Shown: positions 32,759 to 42,130, numbered from the stretch's first letter. The stretch is DNA of 50,416 nt from Mesorhizobium norvegicum (GCF_004919685.1 NZ_SMYZ01000149.1:1-50416); one strand, 5' to 3'. A program made the numbers and translations. Notes: generated by a model from the letters alone, not told the origin.

Positions 32759-33856
32759 ATGAACCAGCATATCAAGGCATCCGGGGACACCGCCGATCCG
32801 ACCCACGCCCGAACCGAGGCGTCTCAGGACGTCGTGCGCCTTGTCGACCTGAAGCGCCGCTTCGGTGTGACGGCGGCGCTCGACGGCATCTCGCTGACCG
32901 TGCGCAAGGGCGAGATTCTCGGCATTATCGGCCGCAGCGGCGCCGGCAAATCGACGCTGATCCGTTGCCTGAACGGGTTGGAACGGCCCGATTCCGGCGA
33001 GGTGTTCATCGAAGGCCGCGAGATCAGCCGGCTTGGCGAGCGCGACCTGCAGCCGCTGCGGCGGCGCATCGGCATGATCTTCCAGCATTTCAACCTGCTG
33101 TCGGCCAAGACCGTCGAGGACAATGTGGCGCTGCCGCTGAAGATCGAAGGGCGCCCCAAGGCCGAACGGCTGGCACGTGCGGCCGAACTGCTCGATCTCG
33201 TCGGCCTGTCGGAGAAAGCAAGAGCCTATCCGGCGTCGCTGTCGGGTGGCCAGAAGCAGCGCGTCGGCATCGCCAGGGCGCTTGCGGCACGCCCGGCGCT
33301 GTTGCTGTCGGATGAAGCGACATCGGCGCTCGACCCGGAGACGACGCGGTCGATCCTTGCACTGCTCAGAGACATCAACCGGCAGCTTGGCCTGACCATC
33401 CTGCTGATCACCCATGAAATGGAGGTGATCCGTTCGATCGCCGACCGCGTTGCGGTGATCGACGCCGGGCGCATCGTCGAGCAAGGACCGGTGTGGTCGG
33501 TGTTCGCCGATCCGCGCTCGGACATCACGAGAAGCCTGCTAGGCGCCATCCGGCCGCAACTGCCGGCCGAGCTGGCAGCCCGGCTGCTGCCGGCGGCCGG
33601 CGCGCAGACGATCCTGCGCGTGGACGTGGCCGGCGAGGCGGCAAGCGGCCCGCTGCTGTCCGACCTTGCGGTGGCTGTTCCAGGCTCCTTCCGCCTCGTC
33701 CATGGCGGCATCGACCATATCCAGCAGCAGCCGGTCGGGACGCTGTTCCTGTCTGTTCCCGGCAGCGATGCAAATCATCTCGCTGACATCATCGCGTTCC
33801 TGAAAGCCCGCCAGGCGCGGGTGGAGGTGCTTGGCCATGTCGCCAATCCTGTTTGA
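32759..33856 (+). CDS. metN: Methionine-type ABC transporter ATPase with NIL domain
   Basis: The protein has 365 residues. An N-terminal extension of about 25 residues precedes the ATPase, which has Walker A GRSGAGKST (58-66), signature LSGGQKQRVGIARAL, Walker B LLSDEATSALDP and switch ITHEMEVI. The C-terminal 90 residues (GPLLSDLAVAVPGSFRLVHGGIDHIQQQPVGTLFL and after) form the ACT-like NIL domain that binds methionine and inhibits transport in MetN. It overlaps metI by 20 bases. Confidence 0.92.
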   Translation: MNQHIKASGDTADPTHARTEASQDVVRLVDLKRRFGVTAALDGISLTVRKGEILGIIGRSGAGKSTLIRCLNGLERPDSGEVFIEGREISRLGERDLQPLRRRIGMIFQHFNLLSAKTVEDNVALPLKIEGRPKAERLARAAELLDLVGLSEKARAYPASLSGGQKQRVGIARALAARPALLLSDEATSALDPETTRSILALLRDINRQLGLTILLITHEMEVIRSIADRVAVIDAGRIVEQGPVWSVFADPRSDITRSLLGAIRPQLPAELAARLLPAAGAQTILRVDVAGEAASGPLLSDLAVAVPGSFRLVHGGIDHIQQQPVGTLFLSVPGSDANHLADIIAFLKARQARVEVLGHVANPV

Positions 33857-34493
33857 GCTTCTGCTGCGTTCGATCTGGGAGACGGTGCTGATGACGGCCG
33901 CCTCCGGCCTCATCTCGCTGGTGTTCGGCCTGCCGCTCGGCCTGGCGTTGATTGCCACCGAACGCGGCGGCATTGCCGAGAGCCTATGGGTCAACCGCGC
34001 GCTCGGCGCCGTCATCAACGGCTTCCGCTCGGTGCCCTTCATCATCCTTCTGGTGGCACTGATCCCGGTGACGCGGCTGATCGTCGGCACCTCGATCGGT
34101 ACCTGGGCGGCCATCGTGCCGCTGTCGATCGCCGCCACGCCCTATTACGCGCGCATTGCCGAAGTGTCGCTGCGCGAGGTCGACCGCGGCTTGATCGAGG
34201 CGGCGCGCGCCATGGGTGGCAACCGCTGGACGATCATCCGCGAGGTGCTGGTGCCCGAAGCCCTGCCCGGCATCGTCGCCGGCTTCACCGTGACGCTGGT
34301 GACGCTGATCGGCGCCTCGGCGATGGCCGGCGCGATCGGTGCCGGCGGCCTCGGCGACCTCGCCATCCGCTACGGCTATCAGCGTTTTGAGACGTCGGTG
34401 ATGGTGGCGGTGGTTATCGTGCTGATCATCCTGGTTTGCGGCATCCAGTGGGTGGGTGATCGATTGGTGGCGAGGCTGGATCGGCGAGGGTGA
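33837..34493 (+). CDS. metI: Methionine-type ABC transporter permease
   Basis: The protein has 218 residues with five predicted membrane segments. It carries NGFRSVPFIILLVALIPVTRLIVGTSIG, typical of MetI, and the ATPase-contact loop EVDRGLIEAARAMGGNRWTIIREVLVPEALPG. The ATG at 33837 is preceded by ggagg and lies inside the 3' end of metN. With metQ and metN it forms a complete MetNIQ importer. A ~190 bp palindromic repeat follows the gene. Confidence 0.92.
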   Translation: MSPILFELLLRSIWETVLMTAASGLISLVFGLPLGLALIATERGGIAESLWVNRALGAVINGFRSVPFIILLVALIPVTRLIVGTSIGTWAAIVPLSIAATPYYARIAEVSLREVDRGLIEAARAMGGNRWTIIREVLVPEALPGIVAGFTVTLVTLIGASAMAGAIGAGGLGDLAIRYGYQRFETSVMVAVVIVLIILVCGIQWVGDRLVARLDRRG

Positions 34494-34522
34494 GCCGGCT
34501 GAACATTCGGATCGGGCCGCAA

Positions 34523-34710
34523 CTTCGTCATCGACGGGCGGAGCAGCCGCGAAGCGGCGTCGCGGAGACCCGAGGATCCATGCCGCGACCTGAGCCGTGG
34601 CGTGCAGCGGAGCAGAATTCGGCACCGTTGCGACGCGTTGGAGTCCCGGCATGGATCCTCGGGTCTACGCCGCGTCGCTACGCTCCTTGCTCCGCCCGTG
34701 GATGACGAAG
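34523..34710. repeat. ~190 bp palindromic intergenic repeat, copy 2
   Basis: It begins cttcgtcatcgacgggcgga and ends cgcccgtggatgacgaag, inverted ends like those of the copy at 15238-15426. Shared inner blocks include gtcgcggagacccgaggatc, ggagtcccggcatggatcct and cgctccttgctccgcc. The two copies differ mainly in the centre. It lies between convergent metI and the GcvT-like gene and could form a terminator-like structure for both. Confidence 0.85.
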
Positions 34711-34762
34711 TGAAGGGCGTTTCGGCCAGTCGCCAAGGCATGCCGTCCATCGGCGCAAGCGT

Positions 34763-35890
34763 CTAAGCCCTCAACCTAGCCCCTTCCGGATCGAAGAACG
34801 GGATCGGCGAAACGACCGCCTGTGTCGGCTTGCCATCGATATCGATGCTCAGTTCTGTGCCGACAGCGGTAAAAGGCAGCCGCAGATGCGCGGTGGCCAG
34901 CACCTTGCCGAGGGAATAGCCGTGGTCGCTGTAGGTAACGACACCGGCATCCTCGCCGTCGGCCAGAACCCTGGCGTCGGTCGCGGCCGGCTTGTCGCCG
35001 TCGAGGATCAGCCCGGCCCATTGTTCGTCGAGGCCCGTGTCGCGGACCTTGAGCAGCGCCTCGCGGCCGACGAAATCACCCTTGTCGAACTTGATCCAGC
35101 GGTCGAGGCCGACATGGAACGGCGTGCGACTCTCGTCCATGTCGATGCCATGCGCCGGATAGGCTTTTTCCAGCCCCAGCGTGAACATCGCCAGCACGCC
35201 ATAGGGTTTCAGGCCAAAGTCCCGGCCGGTCCGCATCAGCGCCTCCCAGACGGAGGCTGCCTCGTCGGCGGGCACGAACAGTTCGAAACCGAGTTCGCCA
35301 GTCACGCCGGTGCGCGAGATCAGCACCCGCGTGCCGTTGATATGGCCTGACGTGAACGACCAGCGTTTCAGTCCATCCAGATCGGCATCAGCAATCAACG
35401 CTTTCAGCAGTTCGCGCGAGCGCGGACCCTGGATGGTCGGGAAGGCGATGGCTGCCGTGATATCGGTGACGTAGGCCTTGCGCCCCTGCGCATGATGCAA
35501 CAGCCAGGGCAGCATCTTCAGGCGGTTGACCGAGCCGGTCACCAGCATGAAATGCTCCGCCGCCAGCCGGAACACGGTGAGGTCGTCCATGATGCCGCCA
35601 TCGTCGCGGCAGACCGTGGAATAGCGGACCTGGCCCGGCTTCATCGCAGCGGCGTCATTGACGATGACATGGTTGACCAGCGCCTCGGCATCCGGCCCCT
35701 TGATGTCCATCTTGCCCATCGTGCTGAGATCCTGCACGCCGACATTCTTGCGGGTGTTCAGGTGTTCGTCGGCAATGCCGGAATAATATTTGGCCGAGAT
35801 GAAATCGCCGCCGACACGACCCATGGTCGCGCCCAGCCCGACGATGCTGCTGTAGAAGGGGGAGCGCCGCTCAGCCAAGGAAGTCTCCAT
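34763..35890 (-). CDS. GcvT-like aminomethyltransferase family protein
   Basis: The protein has 375 residues and the GcvT fold. Recognisable parts are VGVQDLSTMGKMDIKGPDAEALVNHVIVND, YSTVCRDDGGIMDDLTVFRL, RTGVTGELGFELFVPAD, LGLEKAYPAHGIDMDESRTPFHVGLDRWI and the C-terminal GKVLATAHLRLP. The family binds tetrahydrofolate and transfers or accepts one-carbon groups. No gcvH or gcvP is nearby, so it is probably not the housekeeping glycine-cleavage T protein. It follows hyuB by 107 bases on the same strand, suggesting a demethylation-type step on an N-methylated compound handled with HyuAB. Confidence 0.82.
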   Translation of the reverse strand: METSLAERRSPFYSSIVGLGATMGRVGGDFISAKYYSGIADEHLNTRKNVGVQDLSTMGKMDIKGPDAEALVNHVIVNDAAAMKPGQVRYSTVCRDDGGIMDDLTVFRLAAEHFMLVTGSVNRLKMLPWLLHHAQGRKAYVTDITAAIAFPTIQGPRSRELLKALIADADLDGLKRWSFTSGHINGTRVLISRTGVTGELGFELFVPADEAASVWEALMRTGRDFGLKPYGVLAMFTLGLEKAYPAHGIDMDESRTPFHVGLDRWIKFDKGDFVGREALLKVRDTGLDEQWAGLILDGDKPAATDARVLADGEDAGVVTYSDHGYSLGKVLATAHLRLPFTAVGTELSIDIDGKPTQAVVSPIPFFDPEGARLRA

Positions 35891-35997
35891 CGCTTGCCGA
35901 CGGCAAAAATACGAGCTTTTGCACCTCCGGCAGAGACGGAAACGACACGCCTTGCGCGGATCACGGCGGATCGAACGCAGTCGCGATCGGCGGTGCG

Positions 35998-37737
35998 TTA
36001 GCCGGCGCGCTGCTTGTCCGTCGCTTTCCGGTCAATGGCGAGTTCGCCTGCCGACAGGACAACGCCGAATTTTTCACTGGCTTCTTCAGCCGTATAGTAA
36101 CCTAGGGCCACGTCGCGCAGCACCAGATCGGGATTGCGCTGCAGCGGATCGCCATAGCCGCCGCCGCCCGGCGTGCCGACGCGCACGCGGTCGCCGGCCT
36201 TCAGCGCGATATCCTGCTCCTTGGACAGATGCAGCGGCACATGTTCCTCACCGCCGCGAAACACGGTCACCGTGTTGACCGCGCCGTCCTTGCCGCCGAG
36301 CGCACCTTGCGGGCCAAAACGGCCATGGTCCATGACGAAGGAGGCACGGGCGTCGCCACGCAGGATTTCGACCTCATAGGCGAGGCCAAAGCCGCCGCGA
36401 TGCTTGCCGGCGCCGCCCGAGCCTTCGCGCAGGGCGTAGTGGCGGTAGAGCACCGGAAACGCCTGCTCCATGATCTCGACCGGTGGCGACTTCGAGATGC
36501 CGATGGTCGAGCAGCCATTGGTCAGGCCGTCATGGCCTGAATTGCCGCCATAGCCGCCGCCGGAGATCTGGTACATGACGTAATCGCGTCCGCGTGCCGG
36601 GTCGTTGCCGCCGAGCGCGAAATTGCCGCTGGAGCCGGCGGGCGCCGCCGTCACCTTCTCCGGCAGCGCTTGCACCATCGCCGCGAACACCGCCTCGGCG
36701 ATGCGCTGCGACACCTCGGCCGCGCAGCCCGATACGGGGCGCGGATATTTGGCGTCGAGGAAGGTTCCTTCCGGCCGCTTGACTTCAAGCGGTTCGAAAG
36801 CGCCGGCGCTGATCGGCACATCGGGGAAAATGTGACGCATGGCGAGATAGACCGAGGACAGGGTCGTCGCCAGCACGCTGTTCATCGGTCCGGCGCAAGG
36901 TTTGGACGAACCGGTGAAATCGAAGGTCAGCGTGTCGCCGTTCTTCTCGACGGCGAGCGCGATGATCAGCGGCTGGTTGACCACCCCGTCGGAATCGACA
37001 AAGGCCTTCGAGCGGTAGGTGCCGTCGGGGATGGCCGCTATGTTGGCGCGCATCTGCTCGGCGGCACGGCGGCGCAGTTCGGCGATCGCCTCGACAACCG
37101 TTTCGTCACCATAACGATCCAGGATCCCGTTGAGCCGGTCCTGGCCGATCAGCAATGCGGCGGCCTGGGCTCTGATGTCACCGATGCGCTGGTCGGCGAC
37201 GCGGATGTTGGAGCAGATGATGGCGTAGATCTCGGGATCGAGCACGCCCTTCTTGAACAGTTTCACCGGCGGGAGCCGCAGCCCTTCCTGCTCGACGGCA
37301 GTCGCCGAGGCTGAAAAACCGCCAGGCACCGAACCGCCAATGTCGGGCCAATGGCCGGTGTTCGACAGCCAGCAGAAAATCTTGCCGTCCCGGTAGACCG
37401 GCATGGCGAAGCGCACATCCATCAGATGGGTGCCGCCGAGATAGGGATCGTTGACGATGTAGATGTCGCCCGGCTCGGGCGGCAGGCAGCGGCCATCGGC
37501 GATCATCTCGATCACCGTCCTGGTCGAATACTGCATGACGCCGACGAAGACCGGCAGGCCCTGGCTGCCTTGCGCGATCAGCGAGCCGTCGACGGCGGAG
37601 TAGATGCCGTCGGAACGGTCGTTGGCCTCGGCGATCACAGGCGAGAACGCCGCGCGCGAAAAGGTCAGGTCCATCTCGTCGCAGACCTGCTGAAGTGCTG
37701 CCTGGAGGACCGAGAGGGTGATGGCGTCGAGCTTCAT
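35998..37737 (-). CDS. hyuB: Hydantoinase/oxoprolinase subunit B family protein
   Basis: The protein has 579 residues. The N-terminal MKLDAITLSVLQAALQQVCDEMDLTFSRAAFSPVIAEANDRSDGIY and the conserved DIYIVNDPYLGGTHLMDV and GGYGGNSGHDG identify the HyuB family, as do the C-terminal GDRVRVGTPGGGGYGDP residues. With HyuA it forms an ATP-dependent amide hydrolase acting on hydantoins, 5-oxoproline or related lactams; some members are acetone or acetophenone carboxylases. The ATG lies two bases after the hyuA stop. Substrate not determined. Confidence 0.88.
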   Translation of the reverse strand: MKLDAITLSVLQAALQQVCDEMDLTFSRAAFSPVIAEANDRSDGIYSAVDGSLIAQGSQGLPVFVGVMQYSTRTVIEMIADGRCLPPEPGDIYIVNDPYLGGTHLMDVRFAMPVYRDGKIFCWLSNTGHWPDIGGSVPGGFSASATAVEQEGLRLPPVKLFKKGVLDPEIYAIICSNIRVADQRIGDIRAQAAALLIGQDRLNGILDRYGDETVVEAIAELRRRAAEQMRANIAAIPDGTYRSKAFVDSDGVVNQPLIIALAVEKNGDTLTFDFTGSSKPCAGPMNSVLATTLSSVYLAMRHIFPDVPISAGAFEPLEVKRPEGTFLDAKYPRPVSGCAAEVSQRIAEAVFAAMVQALPEKVTAAPAGSSGNFALGGNDPARGRDYVMYQISGGGYGGNSGHDGLTNGCSTIGISKSPPVEIMEQAFPVLYRHYALREGSGGAGKHRGGFGLAYEVEILRGDARASFVMDHGRFGPQGALGGKDGAVNTVTVFRGGEEHVPLHLSKEQDIALKAGDRVRVGTPGGGGYGDPLQRNPDLVLRDVALGYYTAEEASEKFGVVLSAGELAIDRKATDKQRAG

Positions 37738-37738
37738 A

Positions 37739-39823
37739 TCAGGCCTCGCCAATGTCGATGATGATGTTGCCGTCGGCGTCGCAGCGCGCGCGGTCGCCGG
37801 GTTCGAGCACGGTGGTCGCGTCCATTTGTTCGAGGATCGCCGGCCCTTCGATGACGGCGTCGAGCGGCAGTTTTTCGCGCGCATACACCGGCGTGTCGTG
37901 CCAGCGTCCGCCATACCAGACCGGCCGGATTTCGCGCCGCGCCTCGTCGAGCGTTTTCGCGCGTCCCGCCGGGTCAATCAGGCGCGACAGATCGATCGCC
38001 GGGCGAACGCCGGTCACCGAGGTGTTGAGATTGACGAGATTGGCGCGGATTTCCGGCAGCTCGACCTTGAAGCGGGCGAAATAGGCCTTTTCGAACAGAA
38101 GCTGCAGCGTCGCCCGCGTCACCGATGACGACGGCAGCGCCACGTTGATGATGTGGGTCTGGCCGACGAACTGCATGTCGGCGGAGTGGGTGACGCGGAT
38201 CGTCTCCGGCTTCACCGCTTCCTTGCCGATCAGCTCCTCGCCTTCGTTTCGGTGCCGTTCCAATACAGCGTGAAGCTGGGTTTCGTCGAGCACCGCCACT
38301 GGCTGGTTGATGGTGTTGACGAAGTCGTGGCGCAGATCGGCGACGACGCAGCCGAGCGCGTTGGTGATGCCTGGACGCGCCGGCACCAGCACCCGAGGCA
38401 GGCCGAGTTCGCGCGCCAGGGCAGTCGCATGCAGCGGCCCGGCGCCGCCAAAGGCGAACAGCGCGAAATCGCGCGGATCATGGCCGCGTGATACCGAGAC
38501 CATGCGGATGGCGCCGGCCATCTTCATGTTGCCGAGCCGCAGCACGGCCCCGGCCGCCTCGACACCGGACAGGCCGGTCGCCTTGCCGATCTTCTCCTCG
38601 AAGATGCCGGTGACGCGCTCTGATGTGACCGGATTGTCGACCGCAAGCAATTTCTTCGGCGCCAGCCGGCCAAGCACCAGATTGGCGTCGGTGATGGTCG
38701 GCTCGAGGCCGCCGCGCCCGTAGCAGATCGGGCCGGGATTGGCGCCAGCACTTTCCGGGCCGATCTGGATCAGGCCGGCCGCATCGACACGGGCGATCGA
38801 GCCGCCACCGGCGCCGACCGTGTGCACCGCCACCATCGGCACGTGGATCGGCATCGCATATTCGATCTCGATCTCGTTCGACACAGCCGGCTCGGCATTG
38901 CGGATCAGCGCCACGTCGGTCGAGGTGCCGCCCATGTCGTAGGTGACGAGGTTTTCGAAGCCGGCGCGTTTTCCGGTATAGGCGGCGGCGATGACGCCCG
39001 AGGCCGGTCCCGACATCACAGTCTTGGCTGACTCACGTGTGACGAAGCGGGCCGAGATCATGCCGCCATTGCCGTTCATGATCAGGAAGTCGCGGGCATA
39101 GCCTTTTGCAGCCAGTTCCTTGCGCAGCCGCTCGACATAGCGCTCGAGGATCGGCTGCACGGAGGCGTTGACCGAGGCGGTGACGCCGCGCTCGAATTCG
39201 CGCGCTTCCGACAGCAGCGCATGGCCCACCGTGATGTAGCCGTTCGGCCAGAGCTCGGCGGCGATTTCGGCGGCGCGCCGCTCATGCGTTGGGTTGGCGT
39301 AGGAATGCAGGAAATGGATGACGAGAGATTCGCAGCCGGCCGCGATCAGCGTCTTCACCGCCTCGCGCATTTCGGCCTCGTCGAGCGGCATGCGTATCGC
39401 GCCCGACGCCTCGACGCGCTCCGACACTTCGAGCCTGAGATTGCGCGGGATGATCGGCACGAAGCTGCCGGTCATGCCATAGGCCTGCGGCCGCGTGCGC
39501 CGGCCAAGCTCGATCACGTCGCGAAAGCCGCGCGTCGTGATCATGCCGGTTTTCGCCAGCCGCCGTTCGAGCACCGCATTGGTGGTGGTGGTCGTGCCAT
39601 GCACGATGAGGTCGATGCCGTCGATCGGAAATCCGGTGGCGCCGAGTGCCGAAACGACGCCGAAAGCCTGGTTGTCGACCGTGGTCGGAGTCTTGGCGAT
39701 ATGCACCCTGCCGCCGTCGCGTCCGTCGATCAGGAGCAGGTCGGTGAAGGTGCCGCCGACATCGATACCGGCGACGACATTTCCCAGGGAATCGCGCGCT
39801 TGCGCCGAAATATTCTCTTTCAT
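37739..39823 (-). CDS. hyuA: Hydantoinase/oxoprolinase subunit A family protein
   Basis: The protein has 694 residues. It begins with the ASKHA-type nucleotide-binding motif VVAGIDVGGTFTDLLLID (about 16-33). Next come VHGTTTTTNAVLERR, the central MNGNGGMISARFVTRESAKTVMSGPASGVIAA, VTYDMGGTSTDVALI and the C-terminal domain ending in EQMDATTVLEPGDRARCDADGN. It is the ATP-using subunit that phosphorylates the lactam or hydantoin oxygen before hydrolysis by HyuB. It is the first gene of hyuA-hyuB-gcvT-like and diverges from the ferredoxin-NADP reductase gene. Confidence 0.9.
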   Translation of the reverse strand: MKENISAQARDSLGNVVAGIDVGGTFTDLLLIDGRDGGRVHIAKTPTTVDNQAFGVVSALGATGFPIDGIDLIVHGTTTTTNAVLERRLAKTGMITTRGFRDVIELGRRTRPQAYGMTGSFVPIIPRNLRLEVSERVEASGAIRMPLDEAEMREAVKTLIAAGCESLVIHFLHSYANPTHERRAAEIAAELWPNGYITVGHALLSEAREFERGVTASVNASVQPILERYVERLRKELAAKGYARDFLIMNGNGGMISARFVTRESAKTVMSGPASGVIAAAYTGKRAGFENLVTYDMGGTSTDVALIRNAEPAVSNEIEIEYAMPIHVPMVAVHTVGAGGGSIARVDAAGLIQIGPESAGANPGPICYGRGGLEPTITDANLVLGRLAPKKLLAVDNPVTSERVTGIFEEKIGKATGLSGVEAAGAVLRLGNMKMAGAIRMVSVSRGHDPRDFALFAFGGAGPLHATALARELGLPRVLVPARPGITNALGCVVADLRHDFVNTINQPVAVLDETQLHAVLERHRNEGEELIGKEAVKPETIRVTHSADMQFVGQTHIINVALPSSSVTRATLQLLFEKAYFARFKVELPEIRANLVNLNTSVTGVRPAIDLSRLIDPAGRAKTLDEARREIRPVWYGGRWHDTPVYAREKLPLDAVIEGPAILEQMDATTVLEPGDRARCDADGNIIIDIGEA

Positions 39824-39890
39824 CGTCGAAACCCGAAATGCCCGGACTACGGATATGTGCCAGTTTGGAAAGGTGTTTTACGGTAGCACC

Positions 39891-39919
39891 TTGACGCAAA
39901 TATCGTTTGTATACTAATA
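39891..39919 (+). promoter_or_regulatory. Candidate promoter for the ferredoxin reductase gene, with central GTATAC palindrome
   Basis: TTGACG (39891-39896) and CTAATA (39914-39919) are spaced by 17 bases and point to the gene at 40032. The spacer ends in TTTGTATAC, giving a small palindrome around GTATAC (39909-39914) of the kind bound by GntR-family regulators. The 208-base divergent gap with hyuA is AT-rich here compared with its surroundings. Confidence 0.5.
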
Positions 39920-40031
39920 AATTCCCGACACAAGAGCTTACCGCTTTGGAGTGTGCGAACAGCACGCCGGAACCTGAATGGTTCGGGCGCGCAGGTGAAG
40001 GTTTGGCGCCCGCGCCAGAAGGTTGGATTTG

Positions 40032-40859
40032 ATGAACACCACATCCGCTCTCAACACCGTCGGCGCCCGCCCGCTGCAATTCCCGATTCCGGCCAACGTC
40101 TATGCCGAGACCGTCGTCTCGGTGAAGCACTATACCGACCGGCTGTTCTCGTTCCGCATCACTCGTCCGCAGTCGCTGCGCTTCCGCTCCGGCGAGTTCG
40201 TCATGATCGGCCTGCCCAATGCCGAGAAGCCGGTGTACCGCGCCTATTCGGTGGCGAGCCCGGCCTGGGACGAAGAGCTGGAATTCTTCTCGATCAAGGT
40301 GCCGGACGGCCCGCTGACCTCGGAACTGCAGAAGATCCAGGTCGGCGACACCGTCATTATGCGCCAGAAGTCGACCGGCACTTTGGTGGTCGACGCGCTG
40401 ACCCCCGCCAAGCGCCTGTTCATGGTCTCGACCGGCACCGGCATCGCGCCCTTCGCCAGCCTGCTGCGCGACCCCGACACCTACGAGAAATTCGATCAGC
40501 TGATCCTGACCCATACCTGCCGCGACAATGCCGAACTGACCTATGGCCAGGAATTGGTGGCGGCGCTGGAAAGCGACCCGCTGATCGGCGAGCTGACCGC
40601 CGGCCGCGTCACGCTCTACAATTCGACGACCCGCGAAGAGTCGGCCTGCATGGGCCGCATCACCGCGCTGATCGGCTCCGGCAAGTTCTACAACGATCTC
40701 GGCATCGAGAAGCTCAACCCGGAAACCGACCGCATCATGATCTGCGGCTCGATGCATATGCTCAAGGACGTCAAGGAGCTGGCCGAGAGCCTCGGCTTCG
40801 TGGAAGGCTCGCTGAGCCATCCGGCGACTTTTGTGGTTGAGCGCGCCTTCGTCGGCTAG
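40032..40859 (+). CDS. fpr: Ferredoxin/flavodoxin-NADP+ reductase
   Basis: The enzyme has 275 residues. The FAD-binding motif is RAYSVASP, and the NADP-binding motif is STGTGIAPFASLL. It ends FVVERAFVG, a C-terminus like that of other alphaproteobacterial FPRs. It shuttles electrons between NADPH and ferredoxin or flavodoxin. The ATG at 40032 has gaagg nine bases upstream. It may serve general redox needs, and in principle could supply the orphan P450 at 28842, but that is speculative because it is 10 kb away. Confidence 0.92.
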   Translation: MNTTSALNTVGARPLQFPIPANVYAETVVSVKHYTDRLFSFRITRPQSLRFRSGEFVMIGLPNAEKPVYRAYSVASPAWDEELEFFSIKVPDGPLTSELQKIQVGDTVIMRQKSTGTLVVDALTPAKRLFMVSTGTGIAPFASLLRDPDTYEKFDQLILTHTCRDNAELTYGQELVAALESDPLIGELTAGRVTLYNSTTREESACMGRITALIGSGKFYNDLGIEKLNPETDRIMICGSMHMLKDVKELAESLGFVEGSLSHPATFVVERAFVG

Positions 40860-40888
40860 AGCCGGGCTTCAGCGCCCTCAAAATCAGC

Positions 40889-40908
40889 TTTTGACCGTAC
40901 GGTCAAAA
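40889..40908. promoter_or_regulatory. Perfect 20 bp palindrome, TetR-type operator candidate
   Basis: TTTTGACCGTACGGTCAAAA is a perfect 20 bp palindrome lying 29 bases after the ferredoxin reductase stop and about 155 bases before deoC. The core GACCGTACGGTC resembles TetR-family operators. It has no loop, so it is a poorer candidate for a terminator. A second small inverted repeat, cgtgaa/ttcacg, follows near 40957-40975. Confidence 0.6.
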
Positions 40909-41062
40909 ATTAGCTGCTTTCGCAGCCTTTTTCAGCTATCCCTCGCTTGAGGACTCGTGAAGCGTGACTTCACGGGCTATCTTCGTGCGTGTCGCCCAAA
41001 AGTGTCGAGCGGTTTTGGGAAACGAGGACATAAGCGCACGTCGCTGAATGAAAGGGCAGGAG

Positions 41063-42112
41063 ATGAGCAGCACAATCCGCGAAGCCGATGTTGGCTCGTC
41101 CAAGGTGACGCCGCTACCGGCGCGCGCGGCCGCCAATACCCCCCTCCCGCACGACCATCGTATCGCGCGCAATCCAGGCATGAAGCTCGACCTCGGCTTC
41201 ATGGAATCGGTGCGCAGCGTCAATCGCTCGGCGCTGGAACGCCGTGTTGCCAGCCTGACCAAGCGGCGCTCGATCAAGGCCGACAACCAGGCGGCCTGGC
41301 TGCTAAAGGCCGTCGCCTGCATGGATTTGACGACGCTGAATTCCAACGACACCGAGGAGCGCGTGCGCCGGCTCTGCGCCAAGGCGATCAATCCGTTCCG
41401 CCGCGACATCGTCGAGGGCCTCGGCATTTCTGGCGAGACCATCCGCCCGGCCGCCGTCTGCGTCTACCATCCCTTCGTCGCCACCGCCGTCGATGCCGTG
41501 CGCGGCACCGGCATCCATGTCGCCGCCGTCTCCACTGCCTTTCCGCATGGCCTTGCGCCGCTGTCGACCCGCCTGCAGGAAATCGAAGCCTCGGTCCGCG
41601 ACGGCGCCGACGAGATCGACGTCGTCATTCCGCGCGGGCTGGTGTTCGGCGCCAAGTGGCGGGAGCTTTACAATGAGATCGTCTCGATGCGCGCCGCCTG
41701 CGGTGACGCGCATCTGAAGGTCATCCTCGGCACCGGCGACCTCGCCACGCTGCGCAATGTCATGCTGGCCTCGATGGTGGCGATGATGGCAGGCGCCGAC
41801 TTCATCAAGACCTCGACCGGCAAGGAAAGCGTCAACGCGACGCTGCCCGTCGGCCTCGCCATGGTGCGCGCCATCAGGGCCTATTTCGAGGAAACCGGCT
41901 ATCTCATCGGCTTCAAGCCGGCCGGTGGCATTTCCACGGCCAAGGCCTCGCTCGACTGGCTGGTGCTGATGAAGGAAGAACTCGGCCGCCCATGGCTGGA
42001 GCCCGAGCTGTTCCGCTTCGGCGCCTCGAGCCTGCTGACCGACATCGAGCGCCAGCTCGAGCACCATCTGACCGGACACTATTCGGCCAATCATCGCCAC
42101 GCGATGGCTTGA
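41063..42112 (+). CDS. deoC: Deoxyribose-phosphate aldolase
   Basis: The protein has 349 residues. An N-terminal extension of about 70 residues precedes the TIM barrel. The Schiff-base lysine is K249 in DFIKTSTGKES, the second lysine is K285 in GFKPAGG, and the active-site aspartate is D186 in ADEIDVVIPRG. It cleaves 2-deoxyribose 5-phosphate to acetaldehyde and glyceraldehyde 3-phosphate. It is longer than E. coli DeoC (259), closer to the eukaryotic-type DERA. ATG 41063 is taken because aaaggg and aggag lie before it; ATG 41048 lacks a site. The aldehyde dehydrogenase gene follows by 71 bases. Confidence 0.93.
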   Translation: MSSTIREADVGSSKVTPLPARAAANTPLPHDHRIARNPGMKLDLGFMESVRSVNRSALERRVASLTKRRSIKADNQAAWLLKAVACMDLTTLNSNDTEERVRRLCAKAINPFRRDIVEGLGISGETIRPAAVCVYHPFVATAVDAVRGTGIHVAAVSTAFPHGLAPLSTRLQEIEASVRDGADEIDVVIPRGLVFGAKWRELYNEIVSMRAACGDAHLKVILGTGDLATLRNVMLASMVAMMAGADFIKTSTGKESVNATLPVGLAMVRAIRAYFEETGYLIGFKPAGGISTAKASLDWLVLMKEELGRPWLEPELFRFGASSLLTDIERQLEHHLTGHYSANHRHAMA

Positions 42113-42130
42113 GCGCACCACCCCCCACCC

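Noticed and set aside
39282..40820. Open frame of 512 codons on the minus strand overlapping fpr and hyuA
   Set aside because: It mixes a shadow of fpr with an out-of-frame part of hyuA and has no coherent homology.
40889..40908. Rho-independent terminator after fpr
   Set aside because: The palindrome has no loop, is not GC-rich in its outer part and is followed only by a short mixed tract; an operator is more likely.
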